A stretch of 64,000 nucleotides of DNA from Mycobacterium asiaticum (lineage in GTDB: Bacteria > Actinomycetota > Actinomycetes > Mycobacteriales > Mycobacteriaceae), in contig NZ_LZMH01000022.1 of NCBI RefSeq assembly GCF_001673635.1, positions 1 to 64,000 of the forward strand. The letters are read 5' to 3'. Under the pieces are notes generated by a model. The model worked only from the letters and a program-made list of their open reading frames with translations. It was not told the DNA's origin and made no database searches. A program made the position numbers and the translations under genes. This document shows positions 34,976 to 43,060 of the stretch, piece after piece; position 1 is the stretch's first letter; every line of letters starts with the position of its first letter.

Positions 34976-35838
34976 CAGCGCCCCAGCAGGAAGTCGAGGT
35001 GCAACCGGTTGAAGGTCTTGGCGTCTTCGTACTGGGGCCAGTGACCGCAACCGGGCATGAGCTCGAACCGCGCCCCGGGAATCATCGAGGCGATGCGGCG
35101 GCCCTCGGGCACATCGGCGGTGGGGTCGTCACTCGTCCACAGGACCAGGGTGGGCGCGGTGATCGAACCGTACTCCTCCGGGCCCAACAGGTTTCGGGCC
35201 CGGACCTCCGGATCCTGCAGCGCCATGATGTCGCGCATCGCCGCGACGAAGCCGGGCTGGCGGTAAATGCGTTGCCGGCTGGCGACCAGGTCGTCGTAGT
35301 CCTTGGACTTATCGGCCATCAACCATTTGATGCGTGCCTGCACGGTCTCCCAGGTCGGGTTCTCCACGGCGGCCATCGATAACGTGATGATGCGTTTCAT
35401 CACCACCGGGTCGGCCTGCGAGCCACCGGCGGTGTTGAGCACGAGCCGGTCAATGACGTCCGGATGGTCGACCGCGGCACGCGCGGCGACCCAGCCGCCC
35501 AGCGACTCGCCACTGAGTCTGATCCGGTCGGCCCCGATGCTGCGCACCACGGCCATCAGGTGCTCGACATAGTGCCGGATCTCCAGCGGGTGGCCGGGTT
35601 TGTCGGTGTATCCGTGCCCCAGCATGTCGATCGACCACGTCCAGAAGTGCTCGGCGTGCGCGGCCAGGTTCCGCACGTAGGCCTCGGCGTGACCACCGGA
35701 TCCGTGCAGCAACACCAGCACCGGCTTGCCCGGTTCGCCGGCGCGCAGGTAGCGGGTCCGCACGCCGCCCGCGTTGAGGTAACCCTGGGAAAACTCAACG
35801 CCCTGCAGGTCGCTCCAGACGCTCTCGAACTCCGTCAC
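34975..35838 (-). CDS. mhpC: MhpC-like meta-cleavage product hydrolase
   Basis: About 287 residues, equal in length to E. coli Mhp[21 protein letters not shown] (nucleophile Ser), SDDPTADVP (Asp) and [10 protein letters not shown] (His) form the C-C hydrolase triad. It cleaves the ring-opened dienoate made by MhpB. GTG 35838 follows GAAGGA at 5-6 nt, better than the frame start at 35880. First gene of the eight-gene minus-strand operon, divergent from the IclR regulator. No mhpD, mhpE or mhpF is present in this window. Confidence 0.88.
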   Translation of the reverse strand: MTEFESVWSDLQGVEFSQGYLNAGGVRTRYLRAGEPGKPVLVLLHGSGGHAEAYVRNLAAHAEHFWTWSIDMLGHGYTDKPGHPLEIRHYVEHLMAVVRSIGADRIRLSGESLGGWVAARAAVDHPDVIDRLVLNTAGGSQADPVVMKRIITLSMAAVENPTWETVQARIKWLMADKSKDYDDLVASRQRIYRQPGFVAAMRDIMALQDPEVRARNLLGPEEYGSITAPTLVLWTSDDPTADVPEGRRIASMIPGARFELMPGCGHWPQYEDAKTFNRLHLDFLLGR

Positions 35839-35891
35839 GGTTCCTTCTCGCCGGAAATCCGGTTCTCGTTTTCGGATCATCTTGTGTGCTA

Positions 35892-35914
35892 ATATCGCAC
35901 ATTGATGTGCGTTA
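35892..35914. promoter_or_regulatory. Palindromic operator between mhpC and iclR-type gene
   Basis: ATA-T-CGCACAT-TG-ATGTGCG-T-TAT: 7-bp perfect core arms with three more matching outer pairs. It lies in the short divergent promoter region and is the natural binding site for the IclR regulator. The surrounding TATATATA is unusually AT-rich for this genome. Confidence 0.7.
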
Positions 35915-35924
35915 TATATAGAGC

Positions 35925-36620
35925 TTGGCTCTCGCCCCGGGGTCTGTCAAGACCGTGACGGGTTCGCAGACGCTGGCCAGGGGACTCACCGCGCTGCAAT
36001 TGGTCGCGGCCTCCTCGACCGGGCTCACCATGCAGGAAGTCGCTGACCAGGTGGGAGTGCACCGCACCATTGCGTACCGGCTGCTGACCACACTGGCCCA
36101 ATTCCGCTTGGTATCCAAGGGTGAGGACGGCCGGTATCGGCCGGCCGCCGGGCTCGCCACGCTGGGCGCTTCGTTCGACCACAACGTGCGCCAACTTTGC
36201 CTGCCGACACTGCGGGCGCTGGCCGACGAACTGGGCACCACCGTGTCGTTGCTGGTGGCCGAGGGCGAGGAGCAGGTCGCCATCGCGGTGATCGTGCCGA
36301 CTCAGGTCGCCTACCAACTCGCCTTCCACGAGGGCAGCCGCTACCCGCTGGATCGCGGTGCGGCCGGGGTTGCGCTGCTGGCGAGCATGCCGCCGCGGCC
36401 GGCCGAGCGCGACCTGGTCACCGAAGCCCGCCAGCGCGGCTGGATCACCACACACGGTGAAATCGAACCGAACACCTATGGCCTCGCGGTGCCGGTGCAT
36501 CGCCCGGCGCCCTCGCCGCCGACGTGCATCAACCTGATCTCGCATCGGGAAGACGTGGTGATGCGTGGCAAGGACGCCGTCATCCGGGCCGCAGCGCGGT
36601 TGTCCGCGGTCTTGAGCTGA
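35925..36620 (+). CDS. IclR-family transcriptional regulator
   Basis: About 231 residues. The N-terminal winged helix (LTMQEVADQVGVHRTIAYRLLTTL) is followed by the IclR effector domain (LRALADELGTTVSLLVAEGE, YPLDRGAAGVALLA). It is divergent from mhpCAB like the E. coli activator MhpR, which is also IclR-type. The start is uncertain: TTG 35925 gives the longest protein, GTG 35955 is an alternative. It is co-directional with a KstD-like flavoprotein 8 nt downstream, so the regulator is probably co-transcribed with an enzyme of the pathway. Confidence 0.88.
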   Translation: MALAPGSVKTVTGSQTLARGLTALQLVAASSTGLTMQEVADQVGVHRTIAYRLLTTLAQFRLVSKGEDGRYRPAAGLATLGASFDHNVRQLCLPTLRALADELGTTVSLLVAEGEEQVAIAVIVPTQVAYQLAFHEGSRYPLDRGAAGVALLASMPPRPAERDLVTEARQRGWITTHGEIEPNTYGLAVPVHRPAPSPPTCINLISHREDVVMRGKDAVIRAAARLSAVLS

Positions 36621-36627
36621 AAGGACC

Positions 36628-38247
36628 ATGCCTTTGACTGACTGGGATCAGGAATACGACGTCGTGGTACTCGGTAGCGGTGCCGCCGGTCTGACGGCCG
36701 CGCTCACCGCCGCGGCCGCCGGCGTCACGGTCCAGGTGTACGAAAAGGCGGGCACCGTCGGCGGAACCACCGCCGTCTCCGGCGGCATCGCTTGGATCCC
36801 GGCCCACAACCGTTGTCCGGACCGGGAATTGACGGTTGAGGATGCCTTGCAGTATCTGCGCGCGCAGTCGTTCGGCTCGATGGACGACGCACTCGTGGAC
36901 ACGTTCGTGCGGACCGGCCCGTCGATGCTGGACTTCGTCGAGGACCACAGCGGACTGCGGTTCGAGGTAGCCACCGGCTTCCCCGACTACCAGCCCGAGT
37001 TGCCAGGCGGGCAGCCGACCGGTGGTCGTTCGCTGAGCGCGGCGCCGTTCGACCTCGGCCAGCTCGGCGACTGGGCCACCCGCATCACCGCGTTCCCCGC
37101 CGACTGGTCCAACGTCGGATTCGACGCGGAAACCCGGGCCCGGCTGCACGCCGAGGTGGAGCGCGCCGGAGACCTTTGTGTCGCCGGTACGGCGCTGATC
37201 GCCGGTCTGCTGAAGGGTCTGCTGGACCTGGGGGTGACGCTGTGCACCCACTCGCGCGCCACCGAAATCATCGTCGACTCCGAGGGTGTCGCGGGAGTCC
37301 GGATCGCCGGGCCCGAGGCGAGCATGAACATCCGCGCGCGCCGCGGGGTCATCCTGGGCACCGGCGGATTCGAGTGGGATTCCGTTCTGGTGCAAGCCTT
37401 TCTGCGCGGGCCCATGCACGGCGCAGTGTCGCCGCCCAACAACACCGGCGACGGGTTGCGCATGGCGATGGCGCTGGGTGCGGACCTGGCGAACATGGGT
37501 GAGGCGTGGTGGGTGCCCATCGTGCGGATCCCGAACGACACCATCGAGGGCAGGCAGCGCAGCCGCAGTGTGCGGCTGGAACGGACCCGTCCGCGCAGCA
37601 TCATCGTCAACCGGGCCGGCCGTCGGTTCGTCAACGAGGCATGTGACTACAACTCGATGGCCGGTGCATTCCACTATCTCGATCCGCGCGGCGGCTACGT
37701 CAACGACCGCGGCTGGATGGTGTTCGACGCAATTCATCTACGCAACTACGGATTTCTCGGTATCGCGCCGGGCGAACCGGTGCCGGACTGGTTCTGCGAG
37801 TCGGCCGACCTCGCTGAGCTGGCCGCCAAGACAGGCATCGACGCGGCCGGTCTGGCCCGTACCGTCGAGCAGTGGAACCGCAATGTCGCCGCCGGCGCCG
37901 ATCCCGACTTCGGTCGCGGCTCCAGCGCCTACGACGGCTACTGGGGCGACGACCGCGCCACCACCCCGGCCGGAAAGACGTTGGGCCCCATCGACACCGC
38001 CCCCTACTACGCGGTGCCGGTCCACATCGGCGCAATGGGCACCAAGGGCGGCCCGCGGACCGACCGCGACGGCCGGGTGCTGCACGTCAACGGTAAACCC
38101 ATCGCCGGGTTGTTCGCCGCGGGCAACGCGATGGCCGGGGCCACCGGCCGGGCATACGGCGGTGCCGGCGGAACCATCGGCCCGGCAATGGTATTCGGGT
38201 ACCGCGCCGGCTACGCGGCGGCCACCGGCGAGTCCGTCAAACCCTGA
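36628..38247 (+). CDS. KstD-like FAD-dependent dehydrogenase, second copy
   Basis: 539 residues. GSGAAGLTAALTAA and YEKAGTVGGTTAVSGGIAW bind FAD; the C-terminus GLFAAGNAMAGATGRAYGG-AGGTIGPAMVFG marks the fumarate-reductase/3-ketosteroid-dehydrogenase family. It sits 8 nt after the iclR-type gene with an AAAGGA ribosome site and overlaps the convergent narS gene by 11 bp. It is only moderately similar to the protein at 30674-32428, so it may act on a different ring or on the reverse side of the pathway. Confidence 0.88.
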   Translation: MPLTDWDQEYDVVVLGSGAAGLTAALTAAAAGVTVQVYEKAGTVGGTTAVSGGIAWIPAHNRCPDRELTVEDALQYLRAQSFGSMDDALVDTFVRTGPSMLDFVEDHSGLRFEVATGFPDYQPELPGGQPTGGRSLSAAPFDLGQLGDWATRITAFPADWSNVGFDAETRARLHAEVERAGDLCVAGTALIAGLLKGLLDLGVTLCTHSRATEIIVDSEGVAGVRIAGPEASMNIRARRGVILGTGGFEWDSVLVQAFLRGPMHGAVSPPNNTGDGLRMAMALGADLANMGEAWWVPIVRIPNDTIEGRQRSRSVRLERTRPRSIIVNRAGRRFVNEACDYNSMAGAFHYLDPRGGYVNDRGWMVFDAIHLRNYGFLGIAPGEPVPDWFCESADLAELAAKTGIDAAGLARTVEQWNRNVAAGADPDFGRGSSAYDGYWGDDRATTPAGKTLGPIDTAPYYAVPVHIGAMGTKGGPRTDRDGRVLHVNGKPIAGLFAAGNAMAGATGRAYGGAGGTIGPAMVFGYRAGYAAATGESVKP

Positions 38248-39454
38248 TCGGCAACTGCACGCGTACGTGCGTGCCGGCCGGGGCAGGGAGGAAGAGGAAA
38301 GTGCCGCCGGCGGCGTCGACGCGGGCACGGTGCGAGGCGAGTCCGATGTGCCCCTCTCCCAGCCGTCGCGCCATCGTGTCGTCGTTGACCCCCACACCGT
38401 CATCGGCCACGTCCAGCACACAACTCGCACCGTTGATCTGCAGGCTGACCGATGCGTGTTCGGCGCGGGCGTGCCGGACCACGTTGGACAACAACTCGCG
38501 GACCACACCGAACACGATCGGATCGATGTCGTCGCGGATCGGATAGTCGATGTCGGTGCTGATTTCGATGCCCGAGCGGGCGGCGGTGAAACCGGCCAAC
38601 TGCTGAACCGCGGCACCCAGCCCGACCTGCTCGAGAACCGCGGGATGCAGCTCGAAAGTGGCCTGGCGCAACCGTTCCGAGGCGCTCTGCAACCCCGCCA
38701 ACGCGCGGTTCACCCGCTCGTCGTCGGGGGCGTCGCTCTGCAATTCGATCAGCTCCTGGCGGGCGACCAGCACGTCCTGTAGGGCTCCGTCATGAATGGA
38801 TTCGGAGATCCGGCGCTGCAACTCCTCCGAGGCCGTCATCGTCTGCGCCAGCAACTCCTCGCGCAACGCGCTCAACCCGGCGATCGAACGCGCGTGCCGC
38901 TCCTCGATGCGCACCACCACCAGCGCGGTCCCGCACAGGAACGCATACAACGCGAACCGGAAGACGGCCTCGGGCCAGCCGATCGTGCGGACCATCACGG
39001 GGTCCTGGACCACCGCGAGCGCAAAACCGACCAGGGTGAACGCCAGCACCACCGCGGCCCGCCGGGTGGAGACGTCAAGGCCGACCAGCACCGGCAGCAG
39101 CGTCATGATCAGCAGGGGGTAAATGCCGTCGGTGGACAGCAATTGGTATCCCGTCAGCGCCACCACGTCGATCGCGGTGAAGGCGAACGGCTCCAGCCGG
39201 CGCATCTCGTCCAATGACCCCATGCCGATCCGCCGGCGCGACGGGCCGTACGCCAACACCAACGAACACACCGCGGTAAACGCGTAGACGCCGATCAAAA
39301 TGCTTTGCTGCGCCCACTCGGACCGCCGAGTGCCGATGAGCATGGCCGCGATCATCAGTCCCGCGACGCCGATCCGGAGTACCGAGGCTATTCGGTAAGA
39401 CCGCAGCTGGTGCACCCGACGCACCCGGTCCAGTTCGACGTCACTGGTCGCCAC
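38237..39454 (-). CDS. narS: NarS-type sensor histidine kinase
   Basis: 405 residues. Six hydrophobic segments occupy residues about 21-182, then a HisKA_3 dimerisation domain with phospho-acceptor His221 (SIHDGALQDV), and an HATPase with LLSNVVRHARA (N box) and DDGVGV (G box). It is paired with the divergent NarL-type regulator, the arrangement of M. tuberculosis Rv0845/Rv0844c in inverted orientation. The signal is not known; nitrate was proposed for the M. tuberculosis pair. GTG start at 39454. Confidence 0.9.
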   Translation of the reverse strand: MATSDVELDRVRRVHQLRSYRIASVLRIGVAGLMIAAMLIGTRRSEWAQQSILIGVYAFTAVCSLVLAYGPSRRRIGMGSLDEMRRLEPFAFTAIDVVALTGYQLLSTDGIYPLLIMTLLPVLVGLDVSTRRAAVVLAFTLVGFALAVVQDPVMVRTIGWPEAVFRFALYAFLCGTALVVVRIEERHARSIAGLSALREELLAQTMTASEELQRRISESIHDGALQDVLVARQELIELQSDAPDDERVNRALAGLQSASERLRQATFELHPAVLEQVGLGAAVQQLAGFTAARSGIEISTDIDYPIRDDIDPIVFGVVRELLSNVVRHARAEHASVSLQINGASCVLDVADDGVGVNDDTMARRLGEGHIGLASHRARVDAAGGTFLFLPAPAGTHVRVQLPIRV

Positions 39455-39466
39455 GGAACCACCGTA

Positions 39467-39484
39467 CTCACCGGATCCGGTGAG
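39467..39484. promoter_or_regulatory. 18-bp perfect palindrome in the narS-narL divergent promoter
   Basis: CTCACCGGA-TCCGGTGAG is a perfect palindrome centred in the 59 nt between the divergent starts at 39454 and 39514. It could be an operator for NarL or a chance GC-rich palindrome; position favours a role. Confidence 0.45.
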
Positions 39485-39513
39485 CCTTTGCCGGCAGCCG
39501 CTACACTTTCGCC

Positions 39514-40167
39514 ATGGTCGGCGCGGGGACGCCTGAGAAAGTGCGGGTGGTGGTCGGCGATGATCACCCGCTGTTCCGTGAGGGTGTGGTGCGCGCGCTT
39601 TCGCTGAGCGGTTCGGTGAACGTCGTCGGCGAGGCGGATGACGGTTCGGCCGCCCTCGAGTTGATCAAGGAGCATTTGCCGGACGTCGCCCTGCTGGACT
39701 ACCGCATGCCGAAGATGGACGGCGCGCAGGTGGCGGCGGCGGTGCGTAGCAACGACTTACCCACCCGGGTATTGCTGATTTCCGCGCACGACGAGTCGGC
39801 GATCGTGTACCAGGCTCTGCAGCAGGGCGCCGCCGGATTCTTGTTGAAGGATTCGACCCGCACCGAGATCGTCAAAGCGGTACTCGATTGCGCCGAGGGC
39901 CGTGACGTGGTGGCGCCCGCACTTGTCGGCGGTCTGGCCGGCGAAATCCGCCAGCGCGCCGCACCCAGCGCTCCGGTGCTCAGCGCGCGCGAACGCGAGG
40001 TGCTCAACCGAATCGCGCAGGGCCAGAGCATTCCGGCGATCGCCGGCGAGCTCTATGTGGCACCGTCCACCGTCAAGACCCATGTGCAGCGCCTCTACGA
40101 AAAGCTCGGTGTCAGTGACCGCGCCGCCGCTGTGGCCGAAGCGATGCGCCAGGGGCTGCTTAATTAG
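39514..40167 (+). CDS. narL: NarL response regulator
   Basis: 217 residues. Receiver domain with acidic pocket GDDHPLFREG, phospho-acceptor Asp62 (LLDYRMPKMDG), Ser/Thr in LLISAHD and Lys in LLKDS; C-terminal LuxR/NarL HTH (LSAREREVLNRIAQGQSIPA, STVKTHVQRLYEKLG). The sequence is nearly that of M. tuberculosis NarL (Rv0844c) as I recall it. It acts with the divergent kinase NarS. It ends 7 nt before the convergent meaB-like gene. Confidence 0.95.
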   Translation: MVGAGTPEKVRVVVGDDHPLFREGVVRALSLSGSVNVVGEADDGSAALELIKEHLPDVALLDYRMPKMDGAQVAAAVRSNDLPTRVLLISAHDESAIVYQALQQGAAGFLLKDSTRTEIVKAVLDCAEGRDVVAPALVGGLAGEIRQRAAPSAPVLSAREREVLNRIAQGQSIPAIAGELYVAPSTVKTHVQRLYEKLGVSDRAAAVAEAMRQGLLN

Positions 40168-40174
40168 TAGAAGC

Positions 40175-41053
40175 TCAGTCTTGTTGCGGCGCAGGAGATA
40201 ACAGCCGGGCGGCGGCCGTATACGGGTCGTCCCGGCCGTCCACCACCGCCTCGGCGAGCAGGTCGAGGTCTGTCCGGTTGCGCAGCAACGTCTGGGCCAG
40301 GGACAGGATCTGCGCTCGGGCGCGGGCCAACCGGCGGGTGCGGCTGTCGGCGCGATGGTGGGCGTCGATCGCGGCCACCAGCTCCGGCAGGCCGTCGCCG
40401 CGGGCGGCGACGAGACTTACGATCGGGGCGGCGGTTTCCGCCCGCAGATCCCGCACCGTCTGCTCGGCGCCGTCGCGGTCGGCCTTGTTGACCACGACGA
40501 CGTCGGCGACTTCCAGAAGGCCCGCCTTCGCGGCCTGCACCGCGTCGCCCGCCCCGGGATTGAGGATGACGACCGTCGGATCGGCGACGGCGGCGATCTC
40601 GATCTCGGACTGGCCCACCCCGACGGTTTCCAGCAGGACGACGTGGTATCCGATGGCGCCGACCAACCGGATGGCTGCGGGCACGGCTGCCGCTAGGCCG
40701 CCGAGATGTCCCCGACTGGCCACCGAGCGGATCAGCACGTCAGAGTCGTTGATGTGCGCGGTCATTCGGATGCGATCGCCCAGTAACGCTCCCCCGCTGA
40801 ACGGTGACGAGGGGTCGACGGCCAGAACGGCCACCCGCCGGCCCTGCTCCCGGTACGCGCCGACCAGCGCGGCGATTGTCGTCGACTTGCCGGCTCCCGG
40901 CGGACCGGTGATACCGATGACCCGTACATCGGTGGACGGTCCGATAACGGCCAGCACTTCGTCGCGCCGGTCGCTTTCGACCAGGCTCAGCAACCGGCCC
41001 GCGGCCCGCGGCGAGCCGCTGCGCGCTCGGGCAATCAGATCGGAGACGTCCAT
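40175..41053 (-). CDS. MeaB/ArgK-type G3E GTPase, B12-mutase chaperone
   Basis: 292 residues. Walker A GPPGAGKST, VDPSSPFSGGALLGDRIRM (switch region typical of MeaB), ETVGVGQSE and NKADRDGAE (base specificity) are all present. MeaB proteins protect and repair adenosylcobalamin-dependent acyl-CoA mutases using GTP. M. tuberculosis has its main copy beside mutAB; this one most likely serves the split mutase at 50040-52043 in this window. A 20-codon frame and a palindromic operator shared with the fadD locus lie just upstream. Confidence 0.92.
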   Translation of the reverse strand: MDVSDLIARARSGSPRAAGRLLSLVESDRRDEVLAVIGPSTDVRVIGITGPPGAGKSTTIAALVGAYREQGRRVAVLAVDPSSPFSGGALLGDRIRMTAHINDSDVLIRSVASRGHLGGLAAAVPAAIRLVGAIGYHVVLLETVGVGQSEIEIAAVADPTVVILNPGAGDAVQAAKAGLLEVADVVVVNKADRDGAEQTVRDLRAETAAPIVSLVAARGDGLPELVAAIDAHHRADSRTRRLARARAQILSLAQTLLRNRTDLDLLAEAVVDGRDDPYTAAARLLSPAPQQD

Positions 41054-41061
41054 CGGTGACG

Positions 41062-41124
41062 CTAGGCGGCGGCAACCTCGACGACCGTCGAGGTGTCCTC
41101 ACCTAGGATGACGTCGTCGGGCAC
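41062..41124 (-). CDS. Possible 20-residue leader peptide upstream of meaB-like gene
   Basis: GTG 41124 follows a GGAGA ribosome site by about 6 nt and gives a 20-residue peptide (MPDDVILGEDTSTVVEVAAA) ending 8 nt before the meaB-like ATG. Inside it, ACCTCGACG-AC-CGTCGAGGT (41075-41094) is a perfect 9-bp hairpin. It may be a translated leader, a true small protein or the C-terminal remnant of a deleted gene. There is no direct evidence of expression. Confidence 0.35.
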   Translation of the reverse strand: MPDDVILGEDTSTVVEVAAA

Positions 41125-41154
41125 GGGCTATCTCCAGTTCAGCAACCAAGAAAC

Positions 41155-41169
41155 GAGAACACTATTCTC
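41155..41169. promoter_or_regulatory. Operator-like palindrome, copy 1 (meaB/pip)
   Basis: GAGAACACTATTCTC matches the perfect palindrome at 47252-47266 (GAGAATAGTATTCTC) at 13 of 15 bases. It lies between the divergent meaB-like (minus) and pip (plus) genes. The shared sequence suggests one regulator for meaB and the fadD/ferredoxin locus. Confidence 0.65.
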
Positions 41170-41204
41170 TCACCGCGAGAGTGCGAGTTGCAAGGAAGTG
41201 TCGG

Positions 41205-42077
41205 GTGAGCACGATCGAGGTGCCCGGTGGCACGGTCTGGTTCAAGCGGGTGGGCCCGACGAGCCCGGGAAAGCCGGGGTTGCCGCTGCTCGTGGTGCAC
41301 GGCGGGCCGGGGCTGCCGCACTACTACCTCAGTTCCCTGGAACGCCTGGCCGACGAGCGGCCCGTCGTGTTCTGGGATCAGTTGGGCTGCGGCAATTCCG
41401 ACCGGCCCGACGACCGCTCCTTGTGGACGATGGAGCGCTCGGTGGCCGAGATGGACGCCGTCATTCGGGCCTTGGGGTTGGACGCTTTCCACATCTTCGG
41501 CAACTCGTGGGGCGGCATGCTGGCCCAGCAGTATGTGCTCGACGTGCCCTCCGGTGCGGTCAGCCTGACCATCTCCAACAGCACCGCCTCGATCCCCCGG
41601 TTCGCCGAGCACGTGACGCGGCTGAAGTCGCAGTTGGACGCGGCGACACAGGACGCGATCGATCGTCACGAGGCGGCCGGTACCACCAGCGCTGAGGAAT
41701 ACCAGGCCGCGATCATGACCTGGAACGAGACGTTCCTGTGCCGCGCACGTCCCTGGCCGGACGATCTCTATCGGGCATTCCAGAACATGGGGACCGAGAT
41801 CTTCGAAACGATGTTCGGCCCCAGCGACTTTCATATCGTCGGGACCATCCGGGACTGGGACGTGCGCGATCGGTTGCGTGAAATCGCGCTGCCCACTTTG
41901 TTGCTTGCGGGCCGGTTCGACGAATGTTCCCCGGACGACATGCGTGCGATGCACGAAACCATCGACGGCTCACGGTTCGAGTTCTTTGAGCACACCGCCC
42001 ACCTGCCGTTCATCGAAGAGCCGCAGAAATTCGACGCGGTGATGCGCGAATTTCTTCGCTGGCACGACGTTGGTTGA
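41205..42077 (+). CDS. pip: Proline iminopeptidase-like alpha/beta hydrolase (Rv0840c-like)
   Basis: About 290 residues. HGGPGLPH is the iminopeptidase oxyanion motif, FWDQLGCGNS follows, GNSWGG is the nucleophile elbow, FDECSPDD carries Asp and HTAHLPFIEEP the His. It matches my memory of M. tuberculosis Pip (Rv0840c) across the whole length (for example NMGTEIFETMFGPSDF). It removes N-terminal proline or acts as a general amidase/esterase. GTG 41205 follows AAGGAAG, better than the frame start at 41181. Core gene marking the end of the inserted acyl-CoA region. Confidence 0.9.
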   Translation: MSTIEVPGGTVWFKRVGPTSPGKPGLPLLVVHGGPGLPHYYLSSLERLADERPVVFWDQLGCGNSDRPDDRSLWTMERSVAEMDAVIRALGLDAFHIFGNSWGGMLAQQYVLDVPSGAVSLTISNSTASIPRFAEHVTRLKSQLDAATQDAIDRHEAAGTTSAEEYQAAIMTWNETFLCRARPWPDDLYRAFQNMGTEIFETMFGPSDFHIVGTIRDWDVRDRLREIALPTLLLAGRFDECSPDDMRAMHETIDGSRFEFFEHTAHLPFIEEPQKFDAVMREFLRWHDVG

Positions 42078-42163
42078 CGAGCCACGAGATGCGGGTATAG
42101 ACGCAGCGTGATTGGCTGCAAACGATGAAGCTGCGACGAATTCGGAACAAAGGGGGCGCGTCG

Positions 42164-42967
42164 ATGAAGCGTGAGGTCGGGGTGAGCCTGGGGGTCAACG
42201 TGACCGATCCGACGTCGCTGGAGTTTCAGATCGCCGCCGCAACCCTGCCGGGGCTGGAAGTGAGCGAGTCGTTGACGGCCACTTTGGACGGCACGCGGAT
42301 CTCGTTACGGGAGATCAGCGGGCAGCACGGCACCCGGATTCACACCGCGGACGTCGGGGTCGGTGAACTGCGGGTCAACTACGAGGCCACCGTCGTGGGC
42401 ACGGCGGACCCGCTACCGGTCAACGACATCGACATCTCGACGTATCTGCGCCCCAGTCGGTACGCCGAGTCGGACAAGTTCTTCGGCTTCGCCGCCACCG
42501 AGTTCGGCCAGTACACCAACTCGGTGACCCTGCTGGAGAAGGTGTCGTCCTGGGTGGGGACGCGGCTGAAATACGTTCCAGGGTCCAGTGATCCGATCGA
42601 CGGCGCCACGGACACGCTGCTGGCCGGTGCCGGCGTGTGCCGCGACTACGCGCATCTGGTGGTCGCGCTGCTGCGAGCGGTCAACGTGCCCGCCCGGTTG
42701 GTCGCGGTGTATGCACCCGGTTGTCAGCCAATGGATTTCCATGCGGTGGCCGAAGCGCTGGTTGACGGACAGTGGCGGGTGGTGGACGCGACCTGTTTGG
42801 CGCCGCGACAGACGATGGTGCGGATCGCCACCGGACGGGACGCCGCGGACACCGCTTTTCTCGACAACCACGGCGGCGCGATCGAGCTCACCGAAGCCGT
42901 GATCACCGCGGTCAGCAGTGACGATTTACCCCGTGATTCCGTCGCGGATTTGGTGTCGCTGGGCTGA
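42164..42967 (+). CDS. Transglutaminase-like cysteine protein
   Basis: About 267 residues. The transglutaminase-fold triad is visible: Cys in GAGVCRDYAHL, His in MDFHAVAEA and Asp in WRVVDATCL. Bacterial members are usually proteases or amidases of unknown substrate rather than cross-linkers. No signal peptide, so cytoplasmic. ATG 42164 follows AAAGGGGG; the frame opens at 42125. It is 87 nt after pip on the same strand and may share its transcript. Confidence 0.85.
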   Translation: MKREVGVSLGVNVTDPTSLEFQIAAATLPGLEVSESLTATLDGTRISLREISGQHGTRIHTADVGVGELRVNYEATVVGTADPLPVNDIDISTYLRPSRYAESDKFFGFAATEFGQYTNSVTLLEKVSSWVGTRLKYVPGSSDPIDGATDTLLAGAGVCRDYAHLVVALLRAVNVPARLVAVYAPGCQPMDFHAVAEALVDGQWRVVDATCLAPRQTMVRIATGRDAADTAFLDNHGGAIELTEAVITAVSSDDLPRDSVADLVSLG

Positions 42968-42988
42968 CGGCGTGTTTGTTGTTCACGA

Positions 42989-43038
42989 GCCAAACCGCCC
43001 TGCGAGATCGCGACCCGAAATTCGCAGTGCCGTTCGGC
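42989..43038. terminator. Imperfect hairpin between transglutaminase-like and enoyl-CoA hydratase genes
   Basis: The 18-nt arms 42989-43006 and 43021-43038 pair at 14 of 18 positions around a 14-nt loop. It lies in the 93-nt gap of two convergent genes and probably terminates both. Confidence 0.5.
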
Positions 43039-43060
43039 TGGCGAGCCAGAACGACGGCGT

